Numbered from the stretch's first letter, positions 18,074 through 27,520 are shown. The stretch: DNA of 64,000 bases from Methanosarcina sp. UBA289 (GCA_002496565.1 DAKJ01000015.1:144204-208203), one strand, 5' to 3'. Made by a program: numbers and translations. The notes: generated by a model not told the origin, from the letters alone.

Positions 18074-18952
18074 TTAAAGGAGATCGGAATATATCGGGTT
18101 TATATCGACCGCTCTTTCGTAGGCCTCCATTGCCTTTTGGTGTTTCTTAATCCTGTCGTATACAATGCCTTTACCGATCCAGGCTTTTGTAAAACTTGGA
18201 TTGATATCGATAGCTCTCTCAAAAGCTTGAAGTGCCTCTTTGTATTTTTCCAGATCTCTTAGGGCAATTCCCTTATTGTACCAGAATCGGGCATTGTCGG
18301 GGTTTGCTTTTATCTTTGTGTCAAAGACCTCCACGGCTTTTTCGGTATAAAGCTTTGCTTCATCGTGTTTTCCAAGCCAGCGGAGAGCTACACCCTTGTT
18401 ATACAGGGCTTTACCATTCGCAGGGTTTAATTCAAGAGCTCTATTAAAAGCGCTAATGGCCTCTTCATAACTCTTTATCTTGCAGAGCCCCATACCTTTC
18501 TTGCACCATTCGCTTGCACTCATAGAGCTCATGTCGTAGTTCTTCTCATAAAGGCGGATAGCCTTCTCGAAATCATCCATAGCATCTTCGTATGCTTTCA
18601 TTTCCCTCAGAGCCATTCCCCGCCTGTACCATACTTCAGGATCCTCAGGAGCAAGATATATAGCCCGATAGTATGCATCCAGAGCTTCCCTATACTGCAT
18701 AAGGCCTATAAGCAGGTCACCTTTGGAGTACCACGTCTTCGCATCCGCAGGATTGATCTCAAGAGACCTGTTAAGGACATCAAGAGCTTCATCATATCTG
18801 TAAAGGCTTTTCAGAACCATCCCTTTGCTAAACAGGATTTTTGCATTGTCAGGGCTTATTTCCAGAGCTTTGTTATATGCATCCAGAGCTTCGGCAAATC
18901 GTCTAAGTTCATGGAGTGCAACACCTGTATTGTACCACTCGTTAGAAGTCAT
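18074..18952 (-). CDS. TPR-repeat protein, eight repeats
   Basis: Protein of 292 residues composed almost wholly of eight TPR units, for example EWYNTGVALHELRRFAEALD and YNKALEISPD; two units carry short insertions (about residues 135-145 and 205-212). There is no signal peptide or membrane segment, so it is presumably a cytoplasmic adaptor. The ATG at 18952 is preceded by an in-frame GTG at 18955; ggttgagtg serves as a weak Shine-Dalgarno. It shares its fold with the protein at 15551 but is not an obvious recent duplicate. Confidence 0.88.
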   Translation of the reverse strand: MTSNEWYNTGVALHELRRFAEALDAYNKALEISPDNAKILFSKGMVLKSLYRYDEALDVLNRSLEINPADAKTWYSKGDLLIGLMQYREALDAYYRAIYLAPEDPEVWYRRGMALREMKAYEDAMDDFEKAIRLYEKNYDMSSMSASEWCKKGMGLCKIKSYEEAISAFNRALELNPANGKALYNKGVALRWLGKHDEAKLYTEKAVEVFDTKIKANPDNARFWYNKGIALRDLEKYKEALQAFERAIDINPSFTKAWIGKGIVYDRIKKHQKAMEAYERAVDINPIYSDLL

Positions 18953-18955
18953 CAC

Positions 18956-19773
18956 TCAACCACACCTTTTTTCGATCACGTTTTTCCACTGTTAATCACA
19001 TCTACTCTAGCAATAATATATGCCTTCAGAGCGTTAAATCAATTTTGTACTTTAGCTCTGTATCAAAAATAAGGACATATCTACAGTTTCACGTCGTAGT
19101 TTACGTTTTGAAGACATATTTACAGTTACACACAATAAATTATGTATTTGCTCTTTTTTAAGGATTTTGAAAAATTCCTATACTTTGTTATTTTAAAAAT
19201 AAAGTTTTCATAATTGATTTAAGGATTAGATAAAGTAAAACAAATTTATACCATATTTTTCAATTTCTCATTAATATTAATGAAATATATTTATCTTAGC
19301 CCCAAATTCTTCAGTCTTTCCTCTATTTATTCTGAATTTTTGCCCTGACATGGAGGAAATCAGTCTTTTAAATAAAATCTGAAAAATCCGATAAGTTCGA
19401 CTTCGGTAAAAGTCTAGACTTCTTTCTTCTCGCGGCATGTCAAAAGTCTGATTATTATCTCTTCATATTGAAGAATTGAGGATCTCTCTTATCTAAAGAG
19501 ACTTAAATCAGGGTCAGAGACTTAAATTAATACCGGATTTATCTCTTCATAGCTTCTCGTCTTCTTAAAGCCTATTCTAAAGATCTTTTTAAAATAATCT
19601 ATACGGGTGTCCCGGGGATATAGGCAGACATATTTAATTAATTATTATATTTTAACAAAGATCGTGAAATAACGACAGGAATATTTAATAAGAAATTAAA
19701 TAAATGATAGGCATCTGAGAATACTTCTGACCGCTTTCTAATATGCTGTAATGATAAAAAATTTCAAAGTGGT
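18956..19773. other. 0.8-kb AT-rich spacer
   Basis: No coding signal was recognised. Two loosely similar segments, gacatatctacagttt (about 19074) and gacatatttacagtta (about 19113), may be promoter-region repeats of the leftward TPR gene. Confidence 0.45.
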
Positions 19774-19792
19774 GCCCTAAACTTTTTAGGGC
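19774..19792 (-). terminator. Terminator hairpin of the receiver-domain gene
   Basis: gccctaaa-ctt-tttagggc is a perfect 8-bp stem. On the minus strand it is followed by a T-rich run (aaattttttatc) and lies about 65 nt beyond the stop of the gene at 19858. Confidence 0.6.
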
Positions 19793-19857
19793 TATATTTC
19801 CATTTTGTAAAGCTTTAGAGTGGAAAAAAATTTTTCTGTTCTGAACCAACTTTGAAG

Positions 19858-20370
19858 TCAAATCTGAGTACGCTTTAGAATCATTCTCACTCTGGCTCGT
19901 ATTTCCACTGGGTTAAAAGGCGTAGTAACATAATCATCGACTCCCGATTCAAAAGCCTTAACCCTGTTTTCCACTTCTCCTCTTTCACTTAGCACCATCA
20001 CTGGGATCCACCAGTACCTTGAACTGGTTCTAAGCTGCTTGCATATTTTAAAATCTTCAAGATCTGCAAGTCCGGTATCCAGCAAGACAAGGTCGGGTTT
20101 TTCAGTTTTTACGGCTTCAAGTGCGGAAAAGCCACCAGGGATTTTAACAACGTTATAATTTTCAGCTTCAAGCGTCGCCTTAATATTGCAGGTAATGTTT
20201 CCATCACCCATAATCAAGATTTTCTGACGTGTATCATTTAGATTTGCAATTCGGATCTTTATCAATTCTTCCGGAACTGAAAGACTGGAAGCAATATCCC
20301 TTTCACTTATTTCAGGCTGTTCCTCAATTAATCTCAAAATTTCACAATCAAGATTTTTATTATTAACCAC
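19858..20370 (-). CDS. HTH plus degenerate receiver-domain protein
   Basis: Protein of 170 residues. Residues 5-45 look like a winged-helix/AsnC-type DNA-binding half (ILRLIEEQPEISERDIASSL), and 49-168 are a CheY-like receiver. The phospho-acceptor aspartate is kept (D98 in LVLLDTGLADLEDFKIC), as is the Ser/Thr switch (S128). However, the acidic pair is reduced to GDG (D56 only) and the conserved lysine before Pro is replaced by T150 (DDYVTTPF). It is therefore probably a pseudo-receiver or a non-phosphorylated regulator. The start is a GTG; ggtgat about 6 nt upstream fits as Shine-Dalgarno. Confidence 0.82.
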   Translation of the reverse strand: MVNNKNLDCEILRLIEEQPEISERDIASSLSVPEELIKIRIANLNDTRQKILIMGDGNITCNIKATLEAENYNVVKIPGGFSALEAVKTEKPDLVLLDTGLADLEDFKICKQLRTSSRYWWIPVMVLSERGEVENRVKAFESGVDDYVTTPFNPVEIRARVRMILKRTQI

Positions 20371-20568
20371 CCTCCATCACCATACAGTATAACATTTTCT
20401 TAGATCTTAAACATTTCTTATATTTTTTATAATATGCCATATTTTAAATTTAATACAGTTTATAGAGCATAGAGTTCTCTAAATATTCAGAAGATTTTTT
20501 ATCAATCGCCGGATTGCCCAATCAGGAGATAAGTTTATAACCGTAAATAACAAGTTAATATTGGAAAT

Positions 20569-20892
20569 ATGAATCACTTACAGAGAACAGCCACCTCTGA
20601 GATGATATCAATGGATCCAATGGAAAAAATCTTCGGTAAAACCGCACAAATGACAGTACTTAAGAATCTGATCGAACACCAGAACGAATCAACTTACCTT
20701 TCGGGAATAGCTGAAGAAACTGGCCTGTCTCACTCTAGCGTATCAAGGGTTATTACTCCTTTGATTGCGTCGGGAATCGTCATAGAAAAACCCCTGGGAA
20801 AGCAAATCCGAACTTTCCAGTTGAACATGGATAATGAGGCAACAAGATTGATCATAGATTTCTACAATAAAATTAACCAGATGCTGGAATAA
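20569..20892 (+). CDS. Winged-helix transcriptional regulator (MarR/ArsR-like)
   Basis: Protein of 107 residues. The recognition region is TYLSGIAEETGLSHSSVSRV, then ITPLIASGIVIEKPLGKQIR as the wing. It is small, with no ligand-binding domain, and resembles single-domain MarR-type regulators common in Methanosarcina. No Shine-Dalgarno precedes the ATG. A TATA-like gtttataac at about 20531-20539 would place the transcription start within a few bases of the ATG, so the message may be nearly leaderless. An in-frame ATG further on (MDPMEKIF) is an alternative start. It diverges from the receiver gene, so it may regulate that gene (inference). Confidence 0.78.
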   Translation: MNHLQRTATSEMISMDPMEKIFGKTAQMTVLKNLIEHQNESTYLSGIAEETGLSHSSVSRVITPLIASGIVIEKPLGKQIRTFQLNMDNEATRLIIDFYNKINQMLE

Positions 20893-21109
20893 GCCTGAAA
20901 AAATAGAAGCGCGAAAAATGGAAAATAGGGACAGAATAATTTTACTGTTCCTTCTCTTAAATTTATGAACAATTAAACTTTAAGGCGATCTCAGTCAACT
21001 GGTCCAGGTTCGGATAATTTTTCAGGAGCCTGCTTCAGTCAACTTCAGTCAGAAGATGATGATTCTAATATTCTCATCTAATTAATATTTCACATCTAAC
21101 TAATATTTC

Positions 21110-22039
21110 TCATCTAACCTCTTTTTTGAGGCTCTCTATGTATAGACTTGCAGTAGTAGCTGCGAGTGCGCCATCTCTAACGGCTGCCACAAGCTGCCAG
21201 ATAGGTGTATCACGACAGTCTCCAGCAGCATAAATTCCTTTCTTTGAGGTTTCAAGGAAGTTATCCGTTTTGATAAAACCTTCTTTATTCTTTTCCACAT
21301 CAATGATCTCAGTATTCGGACGAATACCTACGTAAATAAAAACACCGTCTGTAGCCAGTTCATGCTGCTCTTCATTTTTTAGATCCTTATAAATTACTTT
21401 TTCGACTCTTCTAATTCTTCCGCTGCTTCCTAGGATTTCCAGGATAGAGGCATTGAAAATGAACTCAATATTCGGAATTGCAAAAGCCCTATCCTGGAGG
21501 ATTTTTGCAGCTCTCAATCGGTCTCTTCTGTGAATAAGATAGACCTTCCGGGCAATCTTAGAAAGGAGAATAGCATCATTAATAGCTGTATTTCCTCCTC
21601 CGGCTACTATAACGGTTTTGTTTCTAAAAAAAGGCCCGTCACATGTGGCACAATAGGAGACCCCTTTACTGAGGAACTCTTTTTCCCCTGGTATGTTCAA
21701 ATGCTTCGGATTTGCGCCTGTAGCAATTATGACAGCTTTTGATTCAAGGTCTCCGTTATCCGTGGAAATTACCTTCTTTTCCCCCTCGTCGCGAATAGAG
21801 AGTACTTCGGTTATCTGTGTCTTTACCCCGGCTTCCTGAGCATGGAATCTATATTTTTCCATTAATTCAAGCCCTGAAATTGCTGGAAAGCCAGGATAAT
21901 TTTCCACTACATCTGCAAGAGCAATCTGGCCGCTAATTTCACTTCTTTCAAGAACCAAAGTGTTAATTCCGAAACGTACGGCATAGATCCCGGCTGTGAG
22001 CCCTGCAGGCCCTCCTCCTATAATAATCAGGTCGTACAT
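21110..22039 (-). CDS. trxB: Thioredoxin reductase
   Basis: Flavoenzyme of 309 residues that reduces thioredoxin using NAD(P)H or another donor. The FAD site is DLIIIGGGPAGLTAGIYA, the redox cysteines are C130 and C133 (SYCATCDGPFF), the nucleotide-binding loop is VIVAGGGNTAINDA with HRRDRLRA (basic residues fitting NADPH), and GIYAAGDCRD binds FAD again. The length is standard. A near-perfect aggaggt Shine-Dalgarno sits 4 nt before the ATG. It lies 54 bp downstream of the thioredoxin gene on the same strand, so trx-trxB is an operon. Confidence 0.95.
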   Translation of the reverse strand: MYDLIIIGGGPAGLTAGIYAVRFGINTLVLERSEISGQIALADVVENYPGFPAISGLELMEKYRFHAQEAGVKTQITEVLSIRDEGEKKVISTDNGDLESKAVIIATGANPKHLNIPGEKEFLSKGVSYCATCDGPFFRNKTVIVAGGGNTAINDAILLSKIARKVYLIHRRDRLRAAKILQDRAFAIPNIEFIFNASILEILGSSGRIRRVEKVIYKDLKNEEQHELATDGVFIYVGIRPNTEIIDVEKNKEGFIKTDNFLETSKKGIYAAGDCRDTPIWQLVAAVRDGALAATTASLYIESLKKEVR

Positions 22040-22093
22040 ACTTACCTCCTGAATTCAGAAAAACAGTTAAAAACTAGATATTTTGGAATTAAC

Positions 22094-22336
22094 TCAGCTA
22101 ATAAGGGATATAGCATCGGCTTTTTTCGGAAGGCCTGTGAAAGCTACCTCCCCATCAATAATAGTTGTAGGAACTCCAACTATACCGTACTTATCTATCA
22201 GTGCCTGGCCCTCTGGAGTTTCCGCATCTACTTCTTCATATTCGAAGTCATACTCAGATTTCAAATCTTTCCAAAGTCGACGGGTTGCCGGACAGGCAGT
22301 ACACCAGCTTGCGTGAATAAGCGTAACTTTAACCAT
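22094..22336 (-). CDS. Small thioredoxin
   Basis: Protein of 80 residues, short for a thioredoxin and similar to the glutaredoxin-like thioredoxins of methanogens. The active site is C12-T-A-C15 (IHASWCTACPAT), and the cis-Pro is in VGVPTTIIDGEVAFTG. It is expected to be the partner of the thioredoxin reductase encoded directly downstream. The ATG at 22336 is preceded by gggg about 7 nt upstream. Confidence 0.92.
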   Translation of the reverse strand: MVKVTLIHASWCTACPATRRLWKDLKSEYDFEYEEVDAETPEGQALIDKYGIVGVPTTIIDGEVAFTGLPKKADAISLIS

Positions 22337-22498
22337 GATAAAACCCCACTAAAAAATACAGTTGTAAGCTCATTCTATTATTAATTCCATAATATAAATA
22401 AGTTAAGCGTACCCGTAAATTCGGAAAATAAAGAGTTTTTATTGCTTGTATCTATCCAAGCAAAAAGCTTTAAACCCGCAGAGATCTTAAAGCGGGCT

Positions 22499-23299
22499 AT
22501 GCTTACATTTATAGGTCTGGGTCTTTTTGATGAATATGACATTTCTTTAAAGGGACTTGAGGCTGTCAGGGAAGCTGACATGGTTTATGCTGAGTTCTAT
22601 ACATCCTGTCTCATGGGTACGAACCTTGAAAAAATGGAGAAGCTCTACGGAAAAAAAATTATTTTGCTTTCAAGAAAAGATGTGGAGCAGCATCCTGACT
22701 GGCTCAACGAGGCAAAAGACAGGAACCTTTGCTTCCTAACTGGTGGAGATACAATGGTCTCCACGACCCATGTAGATCTGCGCTTGAGGGCTCAAAAACT
22801 GGGAATTGAAACACGTCTGGTTCATGGAGCTTCTATTGCCTCAGCTGTTTCAGGACTCACAGGACTGCAGAACTACCGCTTTGGGAAATCCGCAAGTATT
22901 CCTCACCCCTATGAAAGCAGGAGAGGCACAAAAGTAATCTCAGAAACTCCTTATGACATTATAAAGCAAAACCTGGAACTGGGCCTGCATACTCTGGTGT
23001 TCTTGGATATAGATAAGGAAAAAGGCTACATGACTGTAAATACTGCACTTGAGCTTCTCCTCGAAGTCGAAGAAAAGAGGAAAGAAGGGGTTATGCATGG
23101 AGCTGCTGCAGTGGGAATAGCAAGGGCAGGCTCGGAAAACCCAGTTGTAAAAGCAGATTATGCAGAAAACCTGAAGGACTTCGATTTTGGAAAGCCTCTC
23201 CACATCCTTGTAATTCCCGGAAAACTGCATTTTCTTGAGGCTGAAGCGCTTGTGAAACTTGCTGGAGGCCCAATAGGGTTTATGAAAGAAGTGGATTAA
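22499..23299 (+). CDS. dphB: Diphthine synthase
   Basis: SAM-dependent methyltransferase of 266 residues that methylates the modified histidine of translation elongation factor aEF2 during diphthamide synthesis. It starts MLTFIGLGLFDEYDISLKGL and has the tetrapyrrole-methylase-fold pattern LTGGDTMVSTTH, then GASIASAVSGLTGLQNYRFG. The ATG at 22499 gives the family length; an upstream TTG would add 19 unlikely residues. There is no Shine-Dalgarno, but ctttaaac at about 22468 is a TATA candidate about 28 bp before the ATG, so the transcript may be leaderless. A Dph6-like ligase gene lies 2.3 kb downstream. Confidence 0.93.
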   Translation: MLTFIGLGLFDEYDISLKGLEAVREADMVYAEFYTSCLMGTNLEKMEKLYGKKIILLSRKDVEQHPDWLNEAKDRNLCFLTGGDTMVSTTHVDLRLRAQKLGIETRLVHGASIASAVSGLTGLQNYRFGKSASIPHPYESRRGTKVISETPYDIIKQNLELGLHTLVFLDIDKEKGYMTVNTALELLLEVEEKRKEGVMHGAAAVGIARAGSENPVVKADYAENLKDFDFGKPLHILVIPGKLHFLEAEALVKLAGGPIGFMKEVD

Positions 23300-23338
23300 A
23301 GAGAGAATAATATTTCTAAATCCCTTTTGGTGATCACG

Positions 23339-23620
23339 ATGCCTGCCGATCTTAATGAAAAAGTCAAAAGATACGAGGATATGTTAAAGAGAGCACTCCA
23401 GAAAGCCAAATATTCCCCAATTGAGGGATCCCATATGTATACCGTTGCAAAGGATTATTATACAATGGCAGAAGCCTATTATAAAGATGGGGTGTATTTT
23501 CTGGAGAATAAAGACCCTGTAAATGCCCTTGCCTCCTTCAGTTATGGCCATGCCTGGCTCGATGCGGGAGCGAAGCTCGGTGTTTTTGCAGTAGATGACG
23601 AAACTCTTTTTACTATATAA
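23339..23620 (+). CDS. DUF357 family protein
   Basis: Protein of 93 residues with the DUF357 signature MYTVAKDYYTMAEAYYKDGV and ALASFSYGHAWLDAGAKLGV, a conserved archaeal helical protein of unknown function. ggtgatc 4-5 nt upstream supports the ATG at 23339 over the TTG at 23327. It follows dphB by about 40 bp and is likely co-transcribed with it. Confidence 0.88.
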   Translation: MPADLNEKVKRYEDMLKRALQKAKYSPIEGSHMYTVAKDYYTMAEAYYKDGVYFLENKDPVNALASFSYGHAWLDAGAKLGVFAVDDETLFTI

Positions 23621-23891
23621 AACAAGAATAAAAGAGAACAAATAAGAGAAAATCAAAAATGCCTGAACCCTGATACTAGGGTGAAAGCATAAATACCTCA
23701 ATTGGAAGGATTAAATTTCAGAACTATAAATTAAAATCTTAACTGAAAATATAAAAGTGAATGTAGTACTATTCTATTGAAGCAGAAACAATTTATATAC
23801 TTTATTCTATTCTTTAGATTCTGTAAAAACTTTCCCTATCGGGAAATCTCCTTGAAAAAGGAGTAGAACTAAATAATTATGGTGGACGATA

Positions 23892-24281
23892 ATGAAAAAC
23901 TTCCATGTAGTACTTGAAGCAGCTTGGTTGGTTAGAGATGTAAAGACGGCTGATGATGCTATAGGCGTCGCGATTTCAGAAGCTGGAAAACGCCTGAACC
24001 CTAAATTGGATTTTGTAGAGGTTGACGTGGGAACTACGTCTTGCCCGATATGTGGTGAACCTTTTAGCAGTGTTTTCATAGCAGCAAACACCGCTCTTGT
24101 AGGTCTTGTTTTTGAGATGAAGGTTTTTGATGCCGAGTCTGCCGAACATGCGGAAAGGATCGCAAAATCCGTTATAGGAAAATCCCTCAGGGACATTCCG
24201 TTGACAGTCGTTGAAGTGACCGAATTCGAAAGGTCAGCCGAGAAGAGCGAACAGCAGCAGAAAAGCAAAACAGGCAAATAA
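23892..24281 (+). CDS. DUF555/UPF0212 family protein
   Basis: Protein of 129 residues found in methanogens and relatives (UPF0212). Visible are FHVVLEAAWLVRDVKTADDA, a half zinc-ribbon CPICGEPF (residues about 51-58) and a charged, Gln/Lys-rich tail. The function is unknown; a single CxxC suggests metal binding by a dimer (inference). ggtgg lies about 8 nt before the ATG. Confidence 0.88.
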   Translation: MKNFHVVLEAAWLVRDVKTADDAIGVAISEAGKRLNPKLDFVEVDVGTTSCPICGEPFSSVFIAANTALVGLVFEMKVFDAESAEHAERIAKSVIGKSLRDIPLTVVEVTEFERSAEKSEQQQKSKTGK

Positions 24282-24534
24282 CAGGTTTTTCTCAAAGCCT
24301 GTTAGGAACTGAATAAGGCATAATGCTGCGGCTAGTTATGCCTCTGGTTTTCTTCAGACATGACCTGAAAAGGTACATGGCTGAAAAGAGGCCCTCGGTG
24401 AGAAAAGATCAATTTTGGTTAATATAAGTCAGCAAAAAAGCAAGTTTTATCTCTCCTCCAGGCTTTGTTTTTAAAGTTGGATCCGGCGTAAAGATCCGGG
24501 CTTTTTTACAATCCACGAAAAAAGAGGATACTAC

Positions 24535-25434
24535 ATGGACAGAATAATTTCTATAGTAGGACATACTGCCCTTGATTACATTGTAGATGTTGAAAAAATC
24601 GCAGGAAAAAATGAATCGTCCCCTGTCATTGATTATGAAGAATATCCTGGCGGAGGGGCCGCCAATATTGCGGTTGCCATTGCAAAGCTTGGGGGGAAAA
24701 GCCAGCTGATTTCCCCTGTAGGCACGGATTTTGTAAGTTCAGGATATGAAAAACTGCTTACAGAAATGAATGTTGACCTCTCCCGCCTTTATAGAATTGA
24801 GGACCGGAAAATTTCCAAAGCATTTATTTTTACTGACAGAGACGATAACCAGGCAACCTATTTTTACTGGGGAGCCTCTTCAAAATTCAAAGAATTGGAG
24901 CCCGAACCTGCAGATTTTGTCCATCTTGCAACCGCTGATTCGGTGTATAACGCGAAGATAGCGCAAATTGCCAATTTCGTATCCTTTGACCCCGGTCAGG
25001 ATCTTGTTACGTATTCAAAAGAAAACCTTGAACTCATACTCGCTCATACTGATATCCTTTTTGCGAACCGACATGAGATAAGGCGAGTTTCAGAGATGAC
25101 CGGAAAGAGTTTCTCCGAGCTTAAGGCGATGATTAACACTATCGTGGTTACATACGATTCAGAAGGCAGCAGGATCTATACAGGTAATGAAGAATTCTTA
25201 ATTCCTGTAATTCCTGTCAAAGCTGCAGATCCCACAGGAGCAGGAGATGCTTACAGGGCAGGTTTCCTCCTGGCTCTTACCAGAGGATACTCACTTTCCA
25301 CATGCGGGAAAATAGGGTCTACAGTAGCTTCTTTTGCTGTACAGACACGGGGCTGCCAGACAGACCTTCCCACCTGGGAGGAAATGAAAGCCCGTTATGA
25401 AGCCAATTTTGGAAGGCTTGAGGAAGAGTGCTGA
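24535..25434 (+). CDS. PfkB-family carbohydrate/nucleoside kinase
   Basis: Ribokinase-fold kinase of 299 residues. The N-terminal signature is in YPGGGAANIAVAIAKLGGKS, and the C-terminal ATP-site and catalytic-base motif is DPTGAGDAYRAGFL (base Asp in GAGD). It phosphorylates a sugar or nucleoside; archaeal relatives include broad-specificity nucleoside kinases, but the substrate cannot be read from sequence. It seems monocistronic, with a 250-bp spacer upstream. Confidence 0.9.
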   Translation: MDRIISIVGHTALDYIVDVEKIAGKNESSPVIDYEEYPGGGAANIAVAIAKLGGKSQLISPVGTDFVSSGYEKLLTEMNVDLSRLYRIEDRKISKAFIFTDRDDNQATYFYWGASSKFKELEPEPADFVHLATADSVYNAKIAQIANFVSFDPGQDLVTYSKENLELILAHTDILFANRHEIRRVSEMTGKSFSELKAMINTIVVTYDSEGSRIYTGNEEFLIPVIPVKAADPTGAGDAYRAGFLLALTRGYSLSTCGKIGSTVASFAVQTRGCQTDLPTWEEMKARYEANFGRLEEEC

Positions 25435-25553
25435 AATAGCTAATTACTAAGAAATCATGATCAAAAGTCAAAAAGTATATAAAATATTATAATGATCCAC
25501 GCATTATAACCCGCTACGTACGAAAAAGATAGTAAAACAAAAAAGGGATGCAG

Positions 25554-26225
25554 ATGAAACTCGCAGCACTGGTTTCCGGTGGCAAGGACTCGATTTTTGC
25601 CATATATAAAGCCCTCCAGGAAGGACATGAGGTTACCCACCTGATTAATATTATTCCTGCAAGGGACGATTCCTACATGTACCATTCCGTCAACCTCCAC
25701 ATGGTAGAATTAATCTCTGCCGCCTGTGAAATTCCATTGGTTCAGCAAGAGTCCAGCGGAATAAAAGAACTTGAACTGGATGACCTGACCCTTGCCCTCA
25801 AGAAAGTAGATGTAGACGGAGTAGCTGTAGGTGCAATTGAATCTCAGTACCAGGCAGGTAGAGTGAAGAAAATCTGCGATTCCCTGGGGCTTAAGGTCTA
25901 TACCCCACTCTGGCACAGGGACCCTGAAGAATTGCTCAATGAGATGTCAAAAGTGCTCGATATCCGGATTGTCAGAGTCGCAGCCGACGGTCTTGACAAG
26001 TCCTGGTTGGGCCGCCCTATAAATGTAAATTCTATTGAACATCTTAAAGCCCTGAACAAGCGGTACATGGTCCACATGGCCGGAGAAGGCGGAGAATATG
26101 AAACTGTTGTGCTTGACGCTCCATTCTTTAAAAAACGAATTGAGATTGTGAAAAGTGAAACCGAGTGGCAGGGTGACACTGGTTCCTTAAAGATCCTGGA
26201 AGCAAAACTTGTCGACAAAAATTGA
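25554..26225 (+). CDS. dph6: Diphthine-ammonia ligase family (Dph6/MJ0570-like PP-loop ATPase)
   Basis: Protein of 223 residues. It begins KLAALVSGGKDSIFAIYKAL, the PP-loop of adenine nucleotide alpha-hydrolases, and has the family motif GEGGEYETVVLDAPFFKK. Homologues catalyse the last step of diphthamide synthesis, amidation of diphthine on elongation factor 2. The ATG at 25554 is preferred over the one at 25548: aaagggat lies 4-5 nt before it and family members start MKLAALVSGGKDS. The nearby dphB (22499) supports the pathway assignment. Confidence 0.85.
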   Translation: MKLAALVSGGKDSIFAIYKALQEGHEVTHLINIIPARDDSYMYHSVNLHMVELISAACEIPLVQQESSGIKELELDDLTLALKKVDVDGVAVGAIESQYQAGRVKKICDSLGLKVYTPLWHRDPEELLNEMSKVLDIRIVRVAADGLDKSWLGRPINVNSIEHLKALNKRYMVHMAGEGGEYETVVLDAPFFKKRIEIVKSETEWQGDTGSLKILEAKLVDKN

Positions 26226-26524
26226 TTCTCAAAAAATTTCCTGAGAAGTAGGTGAATTCCAGAGATTGGATTTCATTTATTTCATAATTTGAAGCTATAT
26301 AATTCTTCAAATCAAATCTTTTTACTTTTTATTCTTTATTTTTTACTTTTGTCATTTATGCGTTTTCTCAAGTCTATTTTTTGCATTTTTTTAGCTTGAA
26401 TCTGGATTTACCAATGTGAACCTGACTTAAAAGATCTTTTGTCAAAAATATAAGTGCTGCGAAAAATCCACATAAAATAGCAGTATATCTTCATTTTTAT
26501 ATATTATGCCGTATATTTATAAGT

Positions 26525-26624
26525 AGAGCATCTGAGAAAAATCTTATTCTGTTGTAAACCTCAGCCAATACTTTTTCCCCCAACTCCCCCCAACTCCCTT
26601 AACCTCCAAATACTCAGATGCTCT
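26525..26624. repeat. 100-bp segment with perfect 12-bp inverted ends
   Basis: agagcatctgag at 26525-26536 and ctcagatgctct at 26613-26624, 76 bp apart. The interior is strand-asymmetric, with caactcccccc-type runs. It could be a miniature element or the stem of an RNA. Confidence 0.6.
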
Positions 26625-26871
26625 ATCCCCAACGTTATTGTTTTTATTATCCAAGTGCTTTCAAGTACTTTCATTTGTTTGTCCTGTTATTCAAAGAATT
26701 TCGCTTCTATTTTTCCTATATACTGTGTTTAACAATACTTTTTGCAACTCAGCCTGATTCTGTTTGTTTCTTAACAGATCTTTCCAGCTGAAATAAAATG
26801 AATAACTAGAATAACTCTAGATCAAGTGGGTTAAACAGAGCTGAGCAAGGGTAAAAAAGGATTTTAATAAT

Positions 26872-26975
26872 GTTGAGCAAAGATGAACAGGGTTAACTGG
26901 TTAAAGCTGGTTAAAATTGGTTAAAGCTGGTTAAAAAAGGTTAAAATGGGTTGAGCAAAACTGAACAGAGGTAAA
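26872..26975. repeat. 10-bp tandem array flanked by 24-bp direct repeats
   Basis: Six units of the form ttaaagctgg/ttaaaattgg run from 26891 to 26950. They are flanked by ttgagcaaagatgaacag (26872) and ttgagcaaaactgaacag (26951). A third weaker copy, ctgagcaagggtaaa, lies near 26842. Confidence 0.75.
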
Positions 26976-27103
26976 TATAGCCTTAATAATTGAAATAGTT
27001 TAAAAAAAGATTTTCGGAGTGAGCCGACTGAATTTCGTAAATCTATTATCACTATTTCAAGCCTGAAATGAAGGCCTTTAACTTTTAATAGGCTTCTCAA
27101 GGC

Positions 27104-27499
27104 TTAGTTGGTGTCAATTAAATCCAGTATTCTCAAAGCAAGATATGCACCGTTTGCTCCATTATCGATTCCAACACTTCCAACAGGCACTCCTGGAGGC
27201 ATCTGGGCAATGGAGAGCAGAGCATCGAGTCCACCAAGCTTCGCGCTAACAGGAACTCCTACAACAGGTCTTTTTGTCCTTGAGGCTACAACCCCAGGAA
27301 GGGCTGCGGATAAACCTGCAATTGTAATAAAGACCTTTGCATCAGTGCTTGAGATGTAGCTTTCAAGTTCGTCAGGGTTCCTGTGAGCAGAGATAACCAT
27401 CACTTCATAAGTGTATTTGCTCTTTTCAAGTACGGATATCGCACGGTTGGCGATAGGCCTATCGGATTCGGAACCCATAATTACTGAGATATCAACCAT
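27104..27499 (-). CDS. purE: N5-carboxyaminoimidazole ribonucleotide mutase / AIR carboxylase (PurE)
   Basis: Purine-biosynthesis enzyme of 131 residues. The phosphate- and substrate-binding signatures are ISVIMGSESDRPIANRAI and VISAHRNPDEL, with GLSAALPGVVASRTKRPVVG in the core. It is a little shorter than bacterial PurE but complete for the archaeal form. It is last in an aroK-chorismate mutase-purE operon, 21 bp after the mutase. Confidence 0.92.
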   Translation of the reverse strand: MVDISVIMGSESDRPIANRAISVLEKSKYTYEVMVISAHRNPDELESYISSTDAKVFITIAGLSAALPGVVASRTKRPVVGVPVSAKLGGLDALLSIAQMPPGVPVGSVGIDNGANGAYLALRILDLIDTN

Positions 27500-27520
27500 T
27501 TTTTAACTTCTCCTGAGCAG

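Larger units (their letters stand above)
26226..27103. other. 0.88-kb spacer with an inverted repeat and 10-bp tandem repeats
   Basis: No coding potential was seen. It contains the 12-bp inverted repeat 26525-26536/26613-26624 with a C-rich stretch between the arms (about 26577-26600), and the tandem array at 26872-26975. Two convergent genes flank it, so no promoter is required here. Confidence 0.55.
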
